From Bacteroidota bacterium (GTDB lineage: Bacteria > Bacteroidota > Bacteroidia > Bacteroidales > VadinHA17), in NCBI GenBank assembly GCA_016868515.1, contig VGGM01000044.1, forward strand, positions 1-8,579: a stretch of 8,579 bases of DNA. The letters are read 5' to 3'. The translations under genes were made by a program, and so were the position numbers. Below, one piece after another: positions 1 through 6,553 of this stretch. Every line of letters begins with the position of its first letter. Within the stretch, counting starts at the first letter, position 1. The notes under the pieces are model-generated. The model was not told the DNA's origin. It made no database searches and saw only the letters and a list, made by a program, of their open reading frames with translations.

Positions 1-1
1 C

Positions 2-325
2 GACAAGGCAATAGAGGGCATTACCAGTCAGTTTTCCCGTAATATATTTCCGGCCATGAAGGTGCGGTGGGATGCCTACCCGAATCATCTGGGCCACCTC
101 GAATTCAACGGCTGCTACCGATGCCACAGCGGAAACCATAAGAGCAGTACCGGCAGGACTATATCGCGCGACTGCAACCTGTGCCATAACATTGTCGCAC
201 AGGGTGTTCCGGGCAATATGGAGACTACCGACATGTTCGGCTTTCTCGAATTCAGGCATCCTGTCGACATAGGAACTGCCTGGAAGGAGTTCAACTGTGT
301 TGAATGCCATGCATATCTTTATTAG
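2..325 (+). CDS. Multihaem cytochrome c, C-terminal fragment (NapC/NirT-like)
   Basis: This is the last 107 codons of a gene whose start lies left of the window. The frame is open from position 2, so the ATG at 56 is probably internal. Three c-type haem attachment motifs are visible: CYRCH (113-127), CNLCH (173-187) and CVECH (296-310), the last only four residues before the stop. Further histidines (in NHLGH, GNH and FRHP) could be axial haem ligands. The spacing and the context 'GCYRCHSGNH...DCNLCH' resemble the C-terminal half of NapC/NirT-family multihaem cytochromes that pass electrons from membrane quinol to periplasmic reductases. Haem c proteins mature outside the cytoplasm, so a periplasmic or membrane-anchored location is inferred. 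The electron partner cannot be told from this fragment. The class (c-type multihaem) is certain; the subfamily is moderately sure. Confidence 0.88.
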   Translation, partial: DKAIEGITSQFSRNIFPAMKVRWDAYPNHLGHLEFNGCYRCHSGNHKSSTGRTISRDCNLCHNIVAQGVPGNMETTDMFGFLEFRHPVDIGTAWKEFNCVECHAYLY

Positions 326-481
326 GTAAGGACTTTTGGCTGGTGCATCTGATGGAGAACGGGTTGCCGTACAAAGTTAAATAATGTGAAAATGTGAGCC
401 TGCGCTGATCGGGGCAGTTCATTGTTGATTACATTTATGGTTTGTAAGAATATGAGATTAACCTAACCAGCCATCCAAAAA

Positions 482-2596
482 ATGAAAACCATCAGAATCA
501 TCGCCGCCATACTGGCATTTATCTGTCTGGGCAACATAGCTGCCGCGCAGAATTCAACACTGAAGTTCATGCTTCCCGAAAGGATTATCGACGAGTTTAT
601 AGGCAGGGCCTCGGGCGAAACCGCCCTTAATCACATTATTGAGATGGGAGCCTATATTCATGACCGTCCGCTGTCGGAGTACAATGAGATGCTGTTTGAG
701 TCGGCCTACGTTCTGGGCAAGCTTAAGGAGTATGGCATGGAGGGTGCCGGAGTTAGGAAATATCCGGGTGGAACCACGTGGGATGGTATAAGGGGCGATA
801 TGTGGGAGGTGAGTCCGGGCCGCTCGAAGATTGCCGACTTCCAGGATAACAACGCCATGCTTGCATCGGGTAGTCAGACATGCGACATCACCGCTGAGCT
901 TGTATGGGTGGGCGAGGGGCGTGCCATCGATTTCGAGGGAGTTGACGTTGCCGGAAAGATCATTGTTACGTCGGGCAGCATCTCGGGTGCACACAGCACT
1001 GGTTCCTCGAGGGGAGCCCTGGGAACGGTTTCGTTCAATTCTCCCAGACCACTTGTGGCGCCACTGGCAATTCCGATTACAGGGATAGGCGGACGTGGCG
1101 GACAGACGGGGGGATCGGCAAAGTTCGGCTTCTTCCTGCCACCACGTGAAGGACACCTTCTTCGCGACAGGCTGACGAGAGGAGAGAAGATTACTGTTCG
1201 CGCGGTTGTTGAATCACAGACTGTACCTTACAATCTTGAGGTTCCGACATGCCATATCAGCGGTACCGATCCTGCGGCCGGTGAGATCATCTTCTCAGCC
1301 CACCTTTTCGAAGGGCTGGTGAAGCAGGGAGCAAACGACAACATCTCAGGCAGTGCCGCAATACTGGAAATTGCACGGATGCTGAAGACAATGATCGACC
1401 AGGGGGCTGTGCCAAAACCGAAGAGAACTATCAGGTTTATCTGGGTGCCCGAGTTCTCGGGAACCGGGCCGTGGGTTCGCGAAAACAACGAGCTCATGAA
1501 GAAAACACTTTGTAACATCAATCTCGATATGGTAGGCCTTTGGCTCGCGAAAAGCCAGTCATTCTTTTGCCTGCACCGTACAACCTACGGTAATCCACAC
1601 TACATTAATGACGTGATGGAGCATTACTATAACCTTGTGGGACTGGGCAACCGGGCCGGACTGGCCGTTTCGGGCCGCGGAGGATTCATTAAGCGAATAG
1701 TGTCGCCAAGTGGTTCAGACGATCCTTTCTACTTCCGTATCGACGATAATTACGGCGCATCCGATCACGAGGTTTTTAATGACTGGGGTGTGGGGGTTCC
1801 GGGTATTATGATGATTACCTGGCCCGACTTCTATTATCACACATCGGAAGACCTTGCCAACAAGTGCGACGCTACACAATTGAAAAGGGTAGCCTTTATA
1901 GGAGCCGCAGCAGCCTATACCATTGCCAGTGCCGATGACGCTATGGCATCGAGGATTGCAGCCGATGTTGCAGCAAACGGAACCCAGAGAATCGGTAAAC
2001 AGCTATACAGGGCTTCCGATGCACTCGACAGGGCCGATGCTGCTTCTCTGGCGACATCTTACCGTTTGGGAAGAACCTGGATTGAGGCCGCCGTTATCAA
2101 CGAAAAGGCAACCATTGCCTCTACCGCCGAACTGGCCTCCGATAAGGCAGGGTTCACTATTTTCATAGCCGAGCAGAATTCTGCCATTGATGCAACCGGA
2201 AAAGCTGCCCTCGCTTCGTTCGAAAGCTATATGAAGAGGAGAGCTAAGGCAATAGGCATCCAGCCTGTTGTACTGGCCAAACCAACCCAGCTTGAGATTA
2301 AGGCTGCTTCAATGATTCCGGATGAGACCCCCCTTGTTAAGGAACAGAGCTACAGGGGATACAGCCAGGTGCTTTCAAAGGTCGATAACAGTGTACGCGA
2401 AAAGTATCCCGTTACAGGCAGGGTACTCAATACACACGAACTCAGCAGGCTCTGCAACGGTTTCAACTCGGCGCTTGATATCAAGAAGCTTCTCGATGCA
2501 CAGATGGCCTCAGGCGAAACAAACCTGCAGGATATTATCAACTATATCGGGTTGCTCTCCGAAGCAGGCCTGGTAAAGATCAGTACCAGGAAGTAA
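482..2596 (+). CDS. Secreted M28-family (aminopeptidase-like) zinc peptidase with PA-like insert
   Basis: A 704-residue protein with a clear signal peptide: Lys2 and Arg5, a hydrophobic stretch at 6-17, and AAA before Q23, the likely cleavage point. It has no lipobox, so it is probably a soluble periplasmic or secreted enzyme. Residues about 130-225 look like a protease-associated (PA) domain ('FEGVDVAGKIIV', then a Gly-rich segment). The M28 core follows. Candidate metal and catalytic residues are H274 (SAHLFEG), D286 (GANDNISG), E324 (WVPEFSGTG), D349 (NINLDMVG) and H453 (YYHTSED), in the order expected for two-zinc aminopeptidases. The usual HxD motif is HLF here, so the canonical Asp two residues after the first His is missing. 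The related DUF4910 group also departs from HxD. Residues 470-704 form a long, mainly helical extension; the last 50 resemble a small winged-helix domain. The ATG at 482 follows an A-rich stretch without a Shine-Dalgarno sequence, and the signal peptide fixes the start. I saw no convincing promoter in 326-481. The substrate is unknown. Confidence 0.85.
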   Translation: MKTIRIIAAILAFICLGNIAAAQNSTLKFMLPERIIDEFIGRASGETALNHIIEMGAYIHDRPLSEYNEMLFESAYVLGKLKEYGMEGAGVRKYPGGTTWDGIRGDMWEVSPGRSKIADFQDNNAMLASGSQTCDITAELVWVGEGRAIDFEGVDVAGKIIVTSGSISGAHSTGSSRGALGTVSFNSPRPLVAPLAIPITGIGGRGGQTGGSAKFGFFLPPREGHLLRDRLTRGEKITVRAVVESQTVPYNLEVPTCHISGTDPAAGEIIFSAHLFEGLVKQGANDNISGSAAILEIARMLKTMIDQGAVPKPKRTIRFIWVPEFSGTGPWVRENNELMKKTLCNINLDMVGLWLAKSQSFFCLHRTTYGNPHYINDVMEHYYNLVGLGNRAGLAVSGRGGFIKRIVSPSGSDDPFYFRIDDNYGASDHEVFNDWGVGVPGIMMITWPDFYYHTSEDLANKCDATQLKRVAFIGAAAAYTIASADDAMASRIAADVAANGTQRIGKQLYRASDALDRADAASLATSYRLGRTWIEAAVINEKATIASTAELASDKAGFTIFIAEQNSAIDATGKAALASFESYMKRRAKAIGIQPVVLAKPTQLEIKAASMIPDETPLVKEQSYRGYSQVLSKVDNSVREKYPVTGRVLNTHELSRLCNGFNSALDIKKLLDAQMASGETNLQDIINYIGLLSEAGLVKISTRK

Positions 2597-2611
2597 GCAC
2601 GACATCGGACA

Positions 2612-2650
2612 CCGGTAGCCGGTAGCCGGTAGCCGGTAGCCGGAAGCCGG
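2612..2650. repeat. Heptamer tandem repeat, CCGGTAG x4 plus variants
   Basis: Four exact copies of CCGGTAG (2612-2639) are followed by one variant, CCGGAAG (2640-2646), and a final CCGG (2647-2650). The array lies 15 bp after the peptidase stop codon and 16 bp before the prfA -7 box. The units can fold on themselves: ACCGG (2611-2615), loop TAG, CCGGT (2619-2623). There is no T-tract after it, so it is not a normal intrinsic terminator. Seven is not a multiple of three, and the array is outside coding sequence. The role is unknown; slippage-generated microsatellite is the simplest reading. Confidence 0.95.
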
Positions 2651-2666
2651 ATTGAATTATTATTAC

Positions 2667-2674
2667 TAATTTTG
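2667..2674 (+). promoter_or_regulatory. Candidate -7 box for prfA-pyrF
   Basis: TAATTTTG matches the Bacteroidota -7 consensus TAnnTTTG exactly and ends 22 bp before the prfA ATG, which would give a leader of roughly 15-20 nt. No TTTG is found 19-21 bp upstream, because the GC-rich heptamer array occupies that place. The nearest TTG (2652-2654) is only 12 bp away. The box is therefore supported by position and sequence but lacks a -33 partner. Confidence 0.5.
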
Positions 2675-2696
2675 CGGCGGGAAAAAATCCGTTGCC

Positions 2697-3782
2697 ATGG
2701 CAAATAATCTGATACTTGAAAAGCTGGAAGGTGTAAAGCGCCGCTTCAACGAGGTAGGCGAACTGCTTACCAGGGCCGACATAATGACCGACATGAAGAG
2801 GTATGTGAAGCTCAACAAGGAGTACAAGGAGCTTCAGCCTGTTATTGAGGCGTATGACAGGTACCGGCTGGCACTCGGTAATCTTAAGTCGGCAAAGGAT
2901 ATCCTTGCTGTCGAGAAGGACGATGAAATGCGTGAAATGGCAAAGGCAGAGATTGAGGAGTTGACAGGGAAGCTGCCGGAGATGGAGGAGGATATCAAGC
3001 TGCTTCTTCTGCCCTCAGACCCTGAGGATGACAAGAATGCGATTATGGAGATAAGAGCTGGTACCGGGGGTGATGAAGCAAGTATCTTCGCCGGAGATCT
3101 TTTCAGGATGTATACCAAATTTGCCGAACTGCAGGGCTGGAAACTGGATATCAACCACTTCTCAGAAGGTACCGCAGGCGGGTACAAGGAGATCGTTATA
3201 ACTGTGTCGGGCAGCGGGGTGTACGGCATACTTAAATATGAATCGGGGGTTCACAGGGTGCAGAGGGTGCCGCAAACCGAAACACAGGGAAGGGTTCACA
3301 CCTCGGCGGCAACAGTTGCCGTACTTCCCGAAGCCGATGAGTTTGACGTTGAAATAAGGAGCGAGGATATAAGGAAAGACACTTACTGTTCATCAGGTCC
3401 CGGCGGGCAATCGGTAAACACAACCTATTCAGCCATCAGGCTTACTCATGTCCCAACCGGCGTTGTGGTAACCTGCCAGGATGAGAAGTCACAGATAAAG
3501 AACCTCGAAAAGGCGATGAAGGAGCTTCGTACACGACTTTATAACCTCGAGTATCAGAAATACCTCGATGACATTTCGCGTAAACGCAAGACCATGGTCT
3601 CAACAGGCGACAGGTCGGCGAAGATCAGGACTTACAACTATCCGCAGGGCAGGATGACCGATCATCGTATCGGTCTTACCATGTATAACCTGCCCTCAGT
3701 GCTCGACGGCAACATTCTGGAGATAATTGACAAGCTTCAGATGGCCGAGAATGCTGAACGGCTTAAGGAAAGCACAATATAA
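2697..3782 (+). CDS. prfA: Peptide chain release factor 1
   Basis: A 361-residue class I release factor, full length for RF1 (about 360). It reads UAG and UAA stop codons in the ribosomal A site and triggers hydrolysis of the finished peptide. Residues 1-110 are the charged helical N-terminal domain, and 'AGTGGDEA' (121-128) opens the PCRF region. The RF1-type stop-recognition tripeptide PxT is P192-Q193-T194 in RVPQTETQG, where RF2 would carry SPF, so this is RF1 rather than RF2. The catalytic GGQ is at 236-238 in SSGPGGQSVN; Q238 is the residue normally methylated by PrmC. No frameshift site is seen, in line with RF1 rather than RF2. The start is the first ATG after the -7 box, with an A-rich stretch (2682-2687) instead of a Shine-Dalgarno sequence. 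pyrF begins 6 bp after the stop, so the two are very likely co-transcribed. Confidence 0.98.
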   Translation: MANNLILEKLEGVKRRFNEVGELLTRADIMTDMKRYVKLNKEYKELQPVIEAYDRYRLALGNLKSAKDILAVEKDDEMREMAKAEIEELTGKLPEMEEDIKLLLLPSDPEDDKNAIMEIRAGTGGDEASIFAGDLFRMYTKFAELQGWKLDINHFSEGTAGGYKEIVITVSGSGVYGILKYESGVHRVQRVPQTETQGRVHTSAATVAVLPEADEFDVEIRSEDIRKDTYCSSGPGGQSVNTTYSAIRLTHVPTGVVVTCQDEKSQIKNLEKAMKELRTRLYNLEYQKYLDDISRKRKTMVSTGDRSAKIRTYNYPQGRMTDHRIGLTMYNLPSVLDGNILEIIDKLQMAENAERLKESTI

Positions 3783-3788
3783 CAATCA

Positions 3789-4601
3789 ATGACGGCACAA
3801 GAGATTTACGCCAATATCCTCATAAAGAGGTCGTTCCTTTGCGTCGGACTCGACACGGAGACTGATAAATTACCGGGGCATCTGCTCAGCGCCACCGACC
3901 CGGTTTTCGAGTTCAACAGGAGGATTATTGATGCCACTGCACCATATGCCGTGGCCTTCAAACCCAATGTGGCCTTCTACGAGTGTAACGGCACTGCCGG
4001 ATGGGAGTCGCTTGCCCGCACAATACAGTATATTAAGGAACAATACCCCGACTGTTTTGTAATTGCCGATGCAAAGAGGGGTGACATTGGCAACACATCG
4101 AAGATGTATGCAAAAGCATTCCTTGGTAACCTCAACGCCGATGCGGTTACTGTAGCCCCGTATATGGGAGAAGATTCGGTTACTCCTTTCCTTTCATACG
4201 ATGGGAAGTGGGTTATACTGCTTGCCCTCACATCGAACAGGGGAGCCGATGACTTTCAGTACTATACCGCAAACAATGAACGATTGTTCGAAAGGGTACT
4301 CAGAGTATCACAGAAATGGGGCAGCAGTAACAATTTAATGTATGTTGTAGGAGCCACCAGGGCAGAGATGCTTCGTGAAGTACGTGCCATAGTTCCCGAT
4401 CACTTTCTGCTTGTTCCGGGGATAGGGGCACAGGGCGGCAGCCTGAAAGAGGTGGCTGAATATGGCATGAACAGTGGGTGCGGATTGCTCGTTAACTCAT
4501 CGCGGGCTATAATCTTTGCCGACAGCAGCAGGGATTTCGACAAGATTGCCGCCGAAAAGGCCGTAGAGGTTCAGCAGGAGATGGCCACCTATCTGGGATA
4601 A
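3789..4601 (+). CDS. pyrF: Orotidine 5'-phosphate decarboxylase (long, type 2)
   Basis: A 270-residue cytosolic enzyme that converts OMP to UMP, the last step of de novo pyrimidine synthesis. The expected TIM-barrel motifs appear in order: [11 protein letters not shown] with D22 (strand 1), FKPN with K58, the catalytic DxKxxD set D94-K96-D99 in ADAKRGDIG, and the phosphate-binding loop PGIGAQGG at 210-217. The length and the form of these motifs fit the longer 'type 2' OMP decarboxylases (about 270 residues) rather than the 230-residue E. coli type. The ATG lies 6 bp after the prfA stop, with no Shine-Dalgarno sequence and no room for a promoter, so translation and transcription probably follow on from prfA. 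A prfA-pyrF pairing is common in Bacteroidota. All key residues are present, and it appears intact and functional. Confidence 0.97.
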   Translation: MTAQEIYANILIKRSFLCVGLDTETDKLPGHLLSATDPVFEFNRRIIDATAPYAVAFKPNVAFYECNGTAGWESLARTIQYIKEQYPDCFVIADAKRGDIGNTSKMYAKAFLGNLNADAVTVAPYMGEDSVTPFLSYDGKWVILLALTSNRGADDFQYYTANNERLFERVLRVSQKWGSSNNLMYVVGATRAEMLREVRAIVPDHFLLVPGIGAQGGSLKEVAEYGMNSGCGLLVNSSRAIIFADSSRDFDKIAAEKAVEVQQEMATYLG

Positions 4602-4607
4602 GAATAA

Positions 4608-4642
4608 GGGCGTAATGGCGTAATGGGCGTATAAGGGCATAA
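4608..4642. repeat. Degenerate tandem repeat, 8-10 bp units (GGGCGTAAT-like)
   Basis: Four imperfect units follow the pyrF stop by 6 bp: GGGCGTAAT (4608-4616), GGCGTAAT (4617-4624), GGGCGTATAA (4625-4634) and GGGCATAA (4635-4642). They do not encode a continuation of PyrF. Like the CCGGTAG array, the repeat sits between a stop codon and the next promoter, but its unit is different. Function is unknown. Confidence 0.8.
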
Positions 4643-4661
4643 CAGCCGTCTGTTTTTTTTT
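4641..4661 (+). terminator. Weak hairpin/T-tract, possible pyrF terminator
   Basis: A 5-bp stem AACAG (4641-4645) and CTGTT (4650-4654) with loop CCGT runs into a T run of nine (4653-4661). The shape is that of an intrinsic terminator, but the stem is short and AT-rich at its base, so efficiency would be low. The end of the T run is also part of the -33 element of the next promoter. Confidence 0.4.
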
Positions 4662-4690
4662 GTTTATCCTGCCGTTGTTTCATATCTTTG
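4659..4690 (+). promoter_or_regulatory. Promoter for the DUF2851 gene
   Basis: The -33 element TTTG (4659-4662), a 20-bp spacer and the -7 box TATCTTTG (4683-4690) match the Bacteroidota housekeeping promoter TTTG-N19-21-TAnnTTTG. The box ends 25 bp before the ATG at 4716, giving a leader of about 20 nt. It shows that the DUF2851 gene can be transcribed independently of prfA-pyrF. Confidence 0.8.
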
Positions 4691-4715
4691 GTATGCTGCA
4701 TTTATACTAAAGGAT

Positions 4716-6050
4716 ATGAAAGAGGAATTTCTTCATTTCGTATGGAAGCACCGTCTCTATGATTCCGGTTCACTATGCGACAGCCAGGGGAACAGAATTG
4801 AGGTTATCTCACCCGGGGAGTACAACCGAGACTCAGGGCCTGATTTCTTCAATACCCGTATTAATATCGGAGGCACCTCATGGGCAGGTAATGCCGAAGT
4901 TCATGTCAATTCGTCAGACTGGTACAGGCACGGGCACCATCACGACAATGCATACAACAATGTCGTTGTTCATTTTGTGCTTAACAACGACCGCCCCGCA
5001 ATAACTGCCGGCGGAACCGGCGTGCCTTCGGTTATACCCGTAATCAGTCCCGGTGTATATGAGAAGTACCTTTCTTTTACCGGCAATCCTCTTCTCATTG
5101 CATGTCAGGAGGAGATTCACAGGGTTGACAGGTATTTTCTGACTCACTGGCTTACCTCTCTGGCAATTGAACGGCTTCAGTCGAAGGCCGCAGCAATTAA
5201 GGACACACTTAAGGAGACCGGCAATGACTGGGAGGAGTCTCTTTACCGGTTGGCTGCCAGGTATTTCGGGGCGAGGGTTAATACCGACAATTTTGAGATG
5301 CTGGCCAAAAGCCTGCCGCTGAAACTGCTGAGGAAACATGCCGATAACAGGATGCAGACCGAGGCATTGTTATTTGGCATGGCGGGAATGCTTTCAGGTG
5401 AGTTGTTCAGGGAAGCGGTTAACGATGAGTACTTTCGTGACCTGACAAGGGAGTTCAGGGTTCTTCGTTCCAAGTATAACCTCGTTCCGATGCATGGCTG
5501 GTTATGGAAATTCCACAGGCTGAGGCCTGCCGGGTTCCCGACAATAAGACTATCACAACTTGCAGGTCTGGTTTGCAGGAGGCGAGGTCTCTTCTCAGCA
5601 ATACTGGAGGCGTCCGGGGCGGAAGAAATAAGGGATCTTCTCGACAGCCCGGCATCTCCATACTGGCAGGAGCATTACACGTTTGGCACGAAATCGGGCA
5701 GGCGAACCGGTCATGCAGGACGTGATACCCTTGATGTCATAACTATTAATGTAATCGTCCCGATGCTGTTTGTTTACGGCGACAGTCGCGGCAACAGGAG
5801 GTACTGCGATATGGCAGTGAGCCTCCTTGAGGAATCAGGACCCGAAAAGAACCGAATTACTGCCGAGTGGAAGAAAATTGGCATAGAGGCAGGTCTGGCA
5901 TCAGAGTCGCAGGCCCTGAACCATCTGCTGAATGAGTATTGCCGCCGCCGAAGGTGTCTTGAATGCCGCATTGGCCAGAAGCTTATCAGCCAGGGTCTGA
6001 CACCCTCCAGTACGCACAACACTCTTCTCGAATCGCAGTTGACGGAATGA
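4716..6050 (+). CDS. DUF2851 family protein of unknown function
   Basis: A 444-residue protein recognised as DUF2851, a family found largely in Bacteroidota. No signal peptide or membrane segment is seen, so it is probably cytosolic. The N-terminal 90 residues hold the family's signature: PGEYNRDSGPDFFN (D39, D43), GNAEVHV (E61, H63), SSDWYRHGHHHD (D68, H72-H76, D77) and NNVVVHFV (H86). C130 follows in LIACQEE. A helical middle region leads to a C-terminal cysteine cluster, C409-x4-C414-x2-C417 in YCRRRRCLECRIG. The D43/E61-x-H63 spacing is reminiscent of PD-(D/E)XK nuclease active sites, and one upstream Cys plus three C-terminal Cys recalls nucleases with an iron-sulfur cluster. That is inference only; no activity is established here. 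AAAGGA (4709-4714) lies just 1 nt before the ATG, too close for an ideal ribosome binding site. The start agrees with the promoter and with the family's N-terminus. Confidence 0.88.
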   Translation: MKEEFLHFVWKHRLYDSGSLCDSQGNRIEVISPGEYNRDSGPDFFNTRINIGGTSWAGNAEVHVNSSDWYRHGHHHDNAYNNVVVHFVLNNDRPAITAGGTGVPSVIPVISPGVYEKYLSFTGNPLLIACQEEIHRVDRYFLTHWLTSLAIERLQSKAAAIKDTLKETGNDWEESLYRLAARYFGARVNTDNFEMLAKSLPLKLLRKHADNRMQTEALLFGMAGMLSGELFREAVNDEYFRDLTREFRVLRSKYNLVPMHGWLWKFHRLRPAGFPTIRLSQLAGLVCRRRGLFSAILEASGAEEIRDLLDSPASPYWQEHYTFGTKSGRRTGHAGRDTLDVITINVIVPMLFVYGDSRGNRRYCDMAVSLLEESGPEKNRITAEWKKIGIEAGLASESQALNHLLNEYCRRRRCLECRIGQKLISQGLTPSSTHNTLLESQLTE

Positions 6051-6072
6051 TTTTTTGACCAAGCGCACGAAT

Positions 6073-6085
6073 TGTTTGACAAACA
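6073..6085. repeat. 13-bp perfect palindrome TGTTTGACAAACA
   Basis: TGTTTG, a central A, and CAAACA form an exact inverted repeat 22 bp after the DUF2851 stop and about 100 bp upstream of the rpsO -33 element. It could be an operator for a dimeric regulator or chance in AT-rich sequence. It is not followed by a T-tract. The rest of the 6051-6188 spacer shows no gene and no terminator that I can support. Confidence 0.35.
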
Positions 6086-6188
6086 GCCGCCAGGCATTGT
6101 TTCAGCGCGCAACCAGCGGCACAGTTTATTCGTCTGATATGAAGACGGGGCATAATGGCCGCCAAACATTTAAAAAAAAGCGGGATTG

Positions 6189-6221
6189 TTTGATATATTA
6201 CATAAAAAAGTATTATTTTTG
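6189..6221 (+). promoter_or_regulatory. Main promoter of rpsO
   Basis: The -33 element TTTG (6189-6192), a 21-bp AT-rich spacer and the -7 box TATTTTTG (6214-6221) fit the Bacteroidota promoter consensus fully. Transcription would start near 6225-6229, giving a leader of about 55 nt before rpsO. It also shows that the longer in-frame ATG at 6186 cannot be the rpsO start, since that codon lies upstream of the promoter. Confidence 0.85.
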
Positions 6222-6245
6222 CGTTCCAAAATCGGAGACACATTT

Positions 6246-6253
6246 TACATTTG
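6246..6253 (+). promoter_or_regulatory. Possible second -7 box of rpsO
   Basis: TACATTTG matches TAnnTTTG, 32 bp downstream of the first -7 box and 28 bp before the rpsO ATG. The closest TTTG upstream (6218-6221) is 24 bp away, longer than the usual 19-21 bp. It may be a weaker second start or simply part of the leader. Confidence 0.3.
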
Positions 6254-6281
6254 GACGAACAATATTTTTACAGGCAGAAAC

Positions 6282-6551
6282 ATGTATTTGACAACAGAAA
6301 AGAAGCAGGAGTTTTTCAAGTCATTCGGTACTTCGGAGGTTGACACTGGTACTGCAGAGGGTCAGATTGCGCTTTTTTCATACAGGATATCGCATCTTAC
6401 CGAGCATCTGAAGAAGAACAGGAAGGATTTCAGCACACAGCGTGCACTGATCAAAATGGTAGGCAAGCGCAGGCGTTTGCTTGATTATCTGAAGGAGAAG
6501 GATATAGAGAGATATCGCCAGATAATAAAAGCCCTCAAGATACGTAAGTAG
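6282..6551 (+). CDS. rpsO: 30S ribosomal protein S15
   Basis: An 89-residue protein, the standard S15 length when read from the ATG at 6282. S15 binds the central domain of 16S rRNA early in 30S assembly and contributes to a bridge with the 50S subunit. Family motifs are clear: DTGTAEGQIA (21-30), the rRNA-binding LTEHLKKNRKD with H42 and D49, then GKRRRLLDYLKEKDIERY and the basic tail LKIRK. An in-frame ATG at 6186 would add 32 residues, but it precedes the promoter and adds sequence unlike S15, so 6282 is chosen. No Shine-Dalgarno sequence is seen, only CAGAAAC before the ATG. It is followed by a strong terminator and then pnp, the conserved rpsO-pnp order of many bacteria. Autoregulation through the leader is known for S15 in other bacteria but is not shown here. 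Confidence 0.97.
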   Translation: MYLTTEKKQEFFKSFGTSEVDTGTAEGQIALFSYRISHLTEHLKKNRKDFSTQRALIKMVGKRRRLLDYLKEKDIERYRQIIKALKIRK

Positions 6552-6553
6552 AC

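Noticed and set aside
430..444. Possible -7 box for the peptidase gene (TACATTTA, or TATGGTTTG with an extra base).
   Set aside because: Neither matches TAnnTTTG exactly and no TTTG lies 19-21 bp upstream.
337..473. 8-bp inverted repeat TGGCTGGT (337-344) and ACCAGCCA (466-473) around the spacer before the peptidase gene.
   Set aside because: The arms are short and about 120 bp apart, with no direct repeats or mobile-element genes; chance is likely enough.
554..1156. Long reverse-strand open frame (200 codons) inside the peptidase gene.
   Set aside because: It lies fully opposite a well-supported gene, has no recognisable domain, and its composition is that of an antisense shadow.
5774..6243. 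Reverse-strand open frames across the end of the DUF2851 gene and the following spacer.
   Set aside because: Mostly antisense to a real gene, no recognisable motifs, and no promoter or start context on that strand that I can support.
6186..6281. Longer in-frame start for rpsO at 6186 (adds 32 residues).
   Set aside because: The ATG precedes the rpsO promoter (6189-6221), the added residues do not resemble S15, and the start at 6282 gives the standard 89-residue protein.
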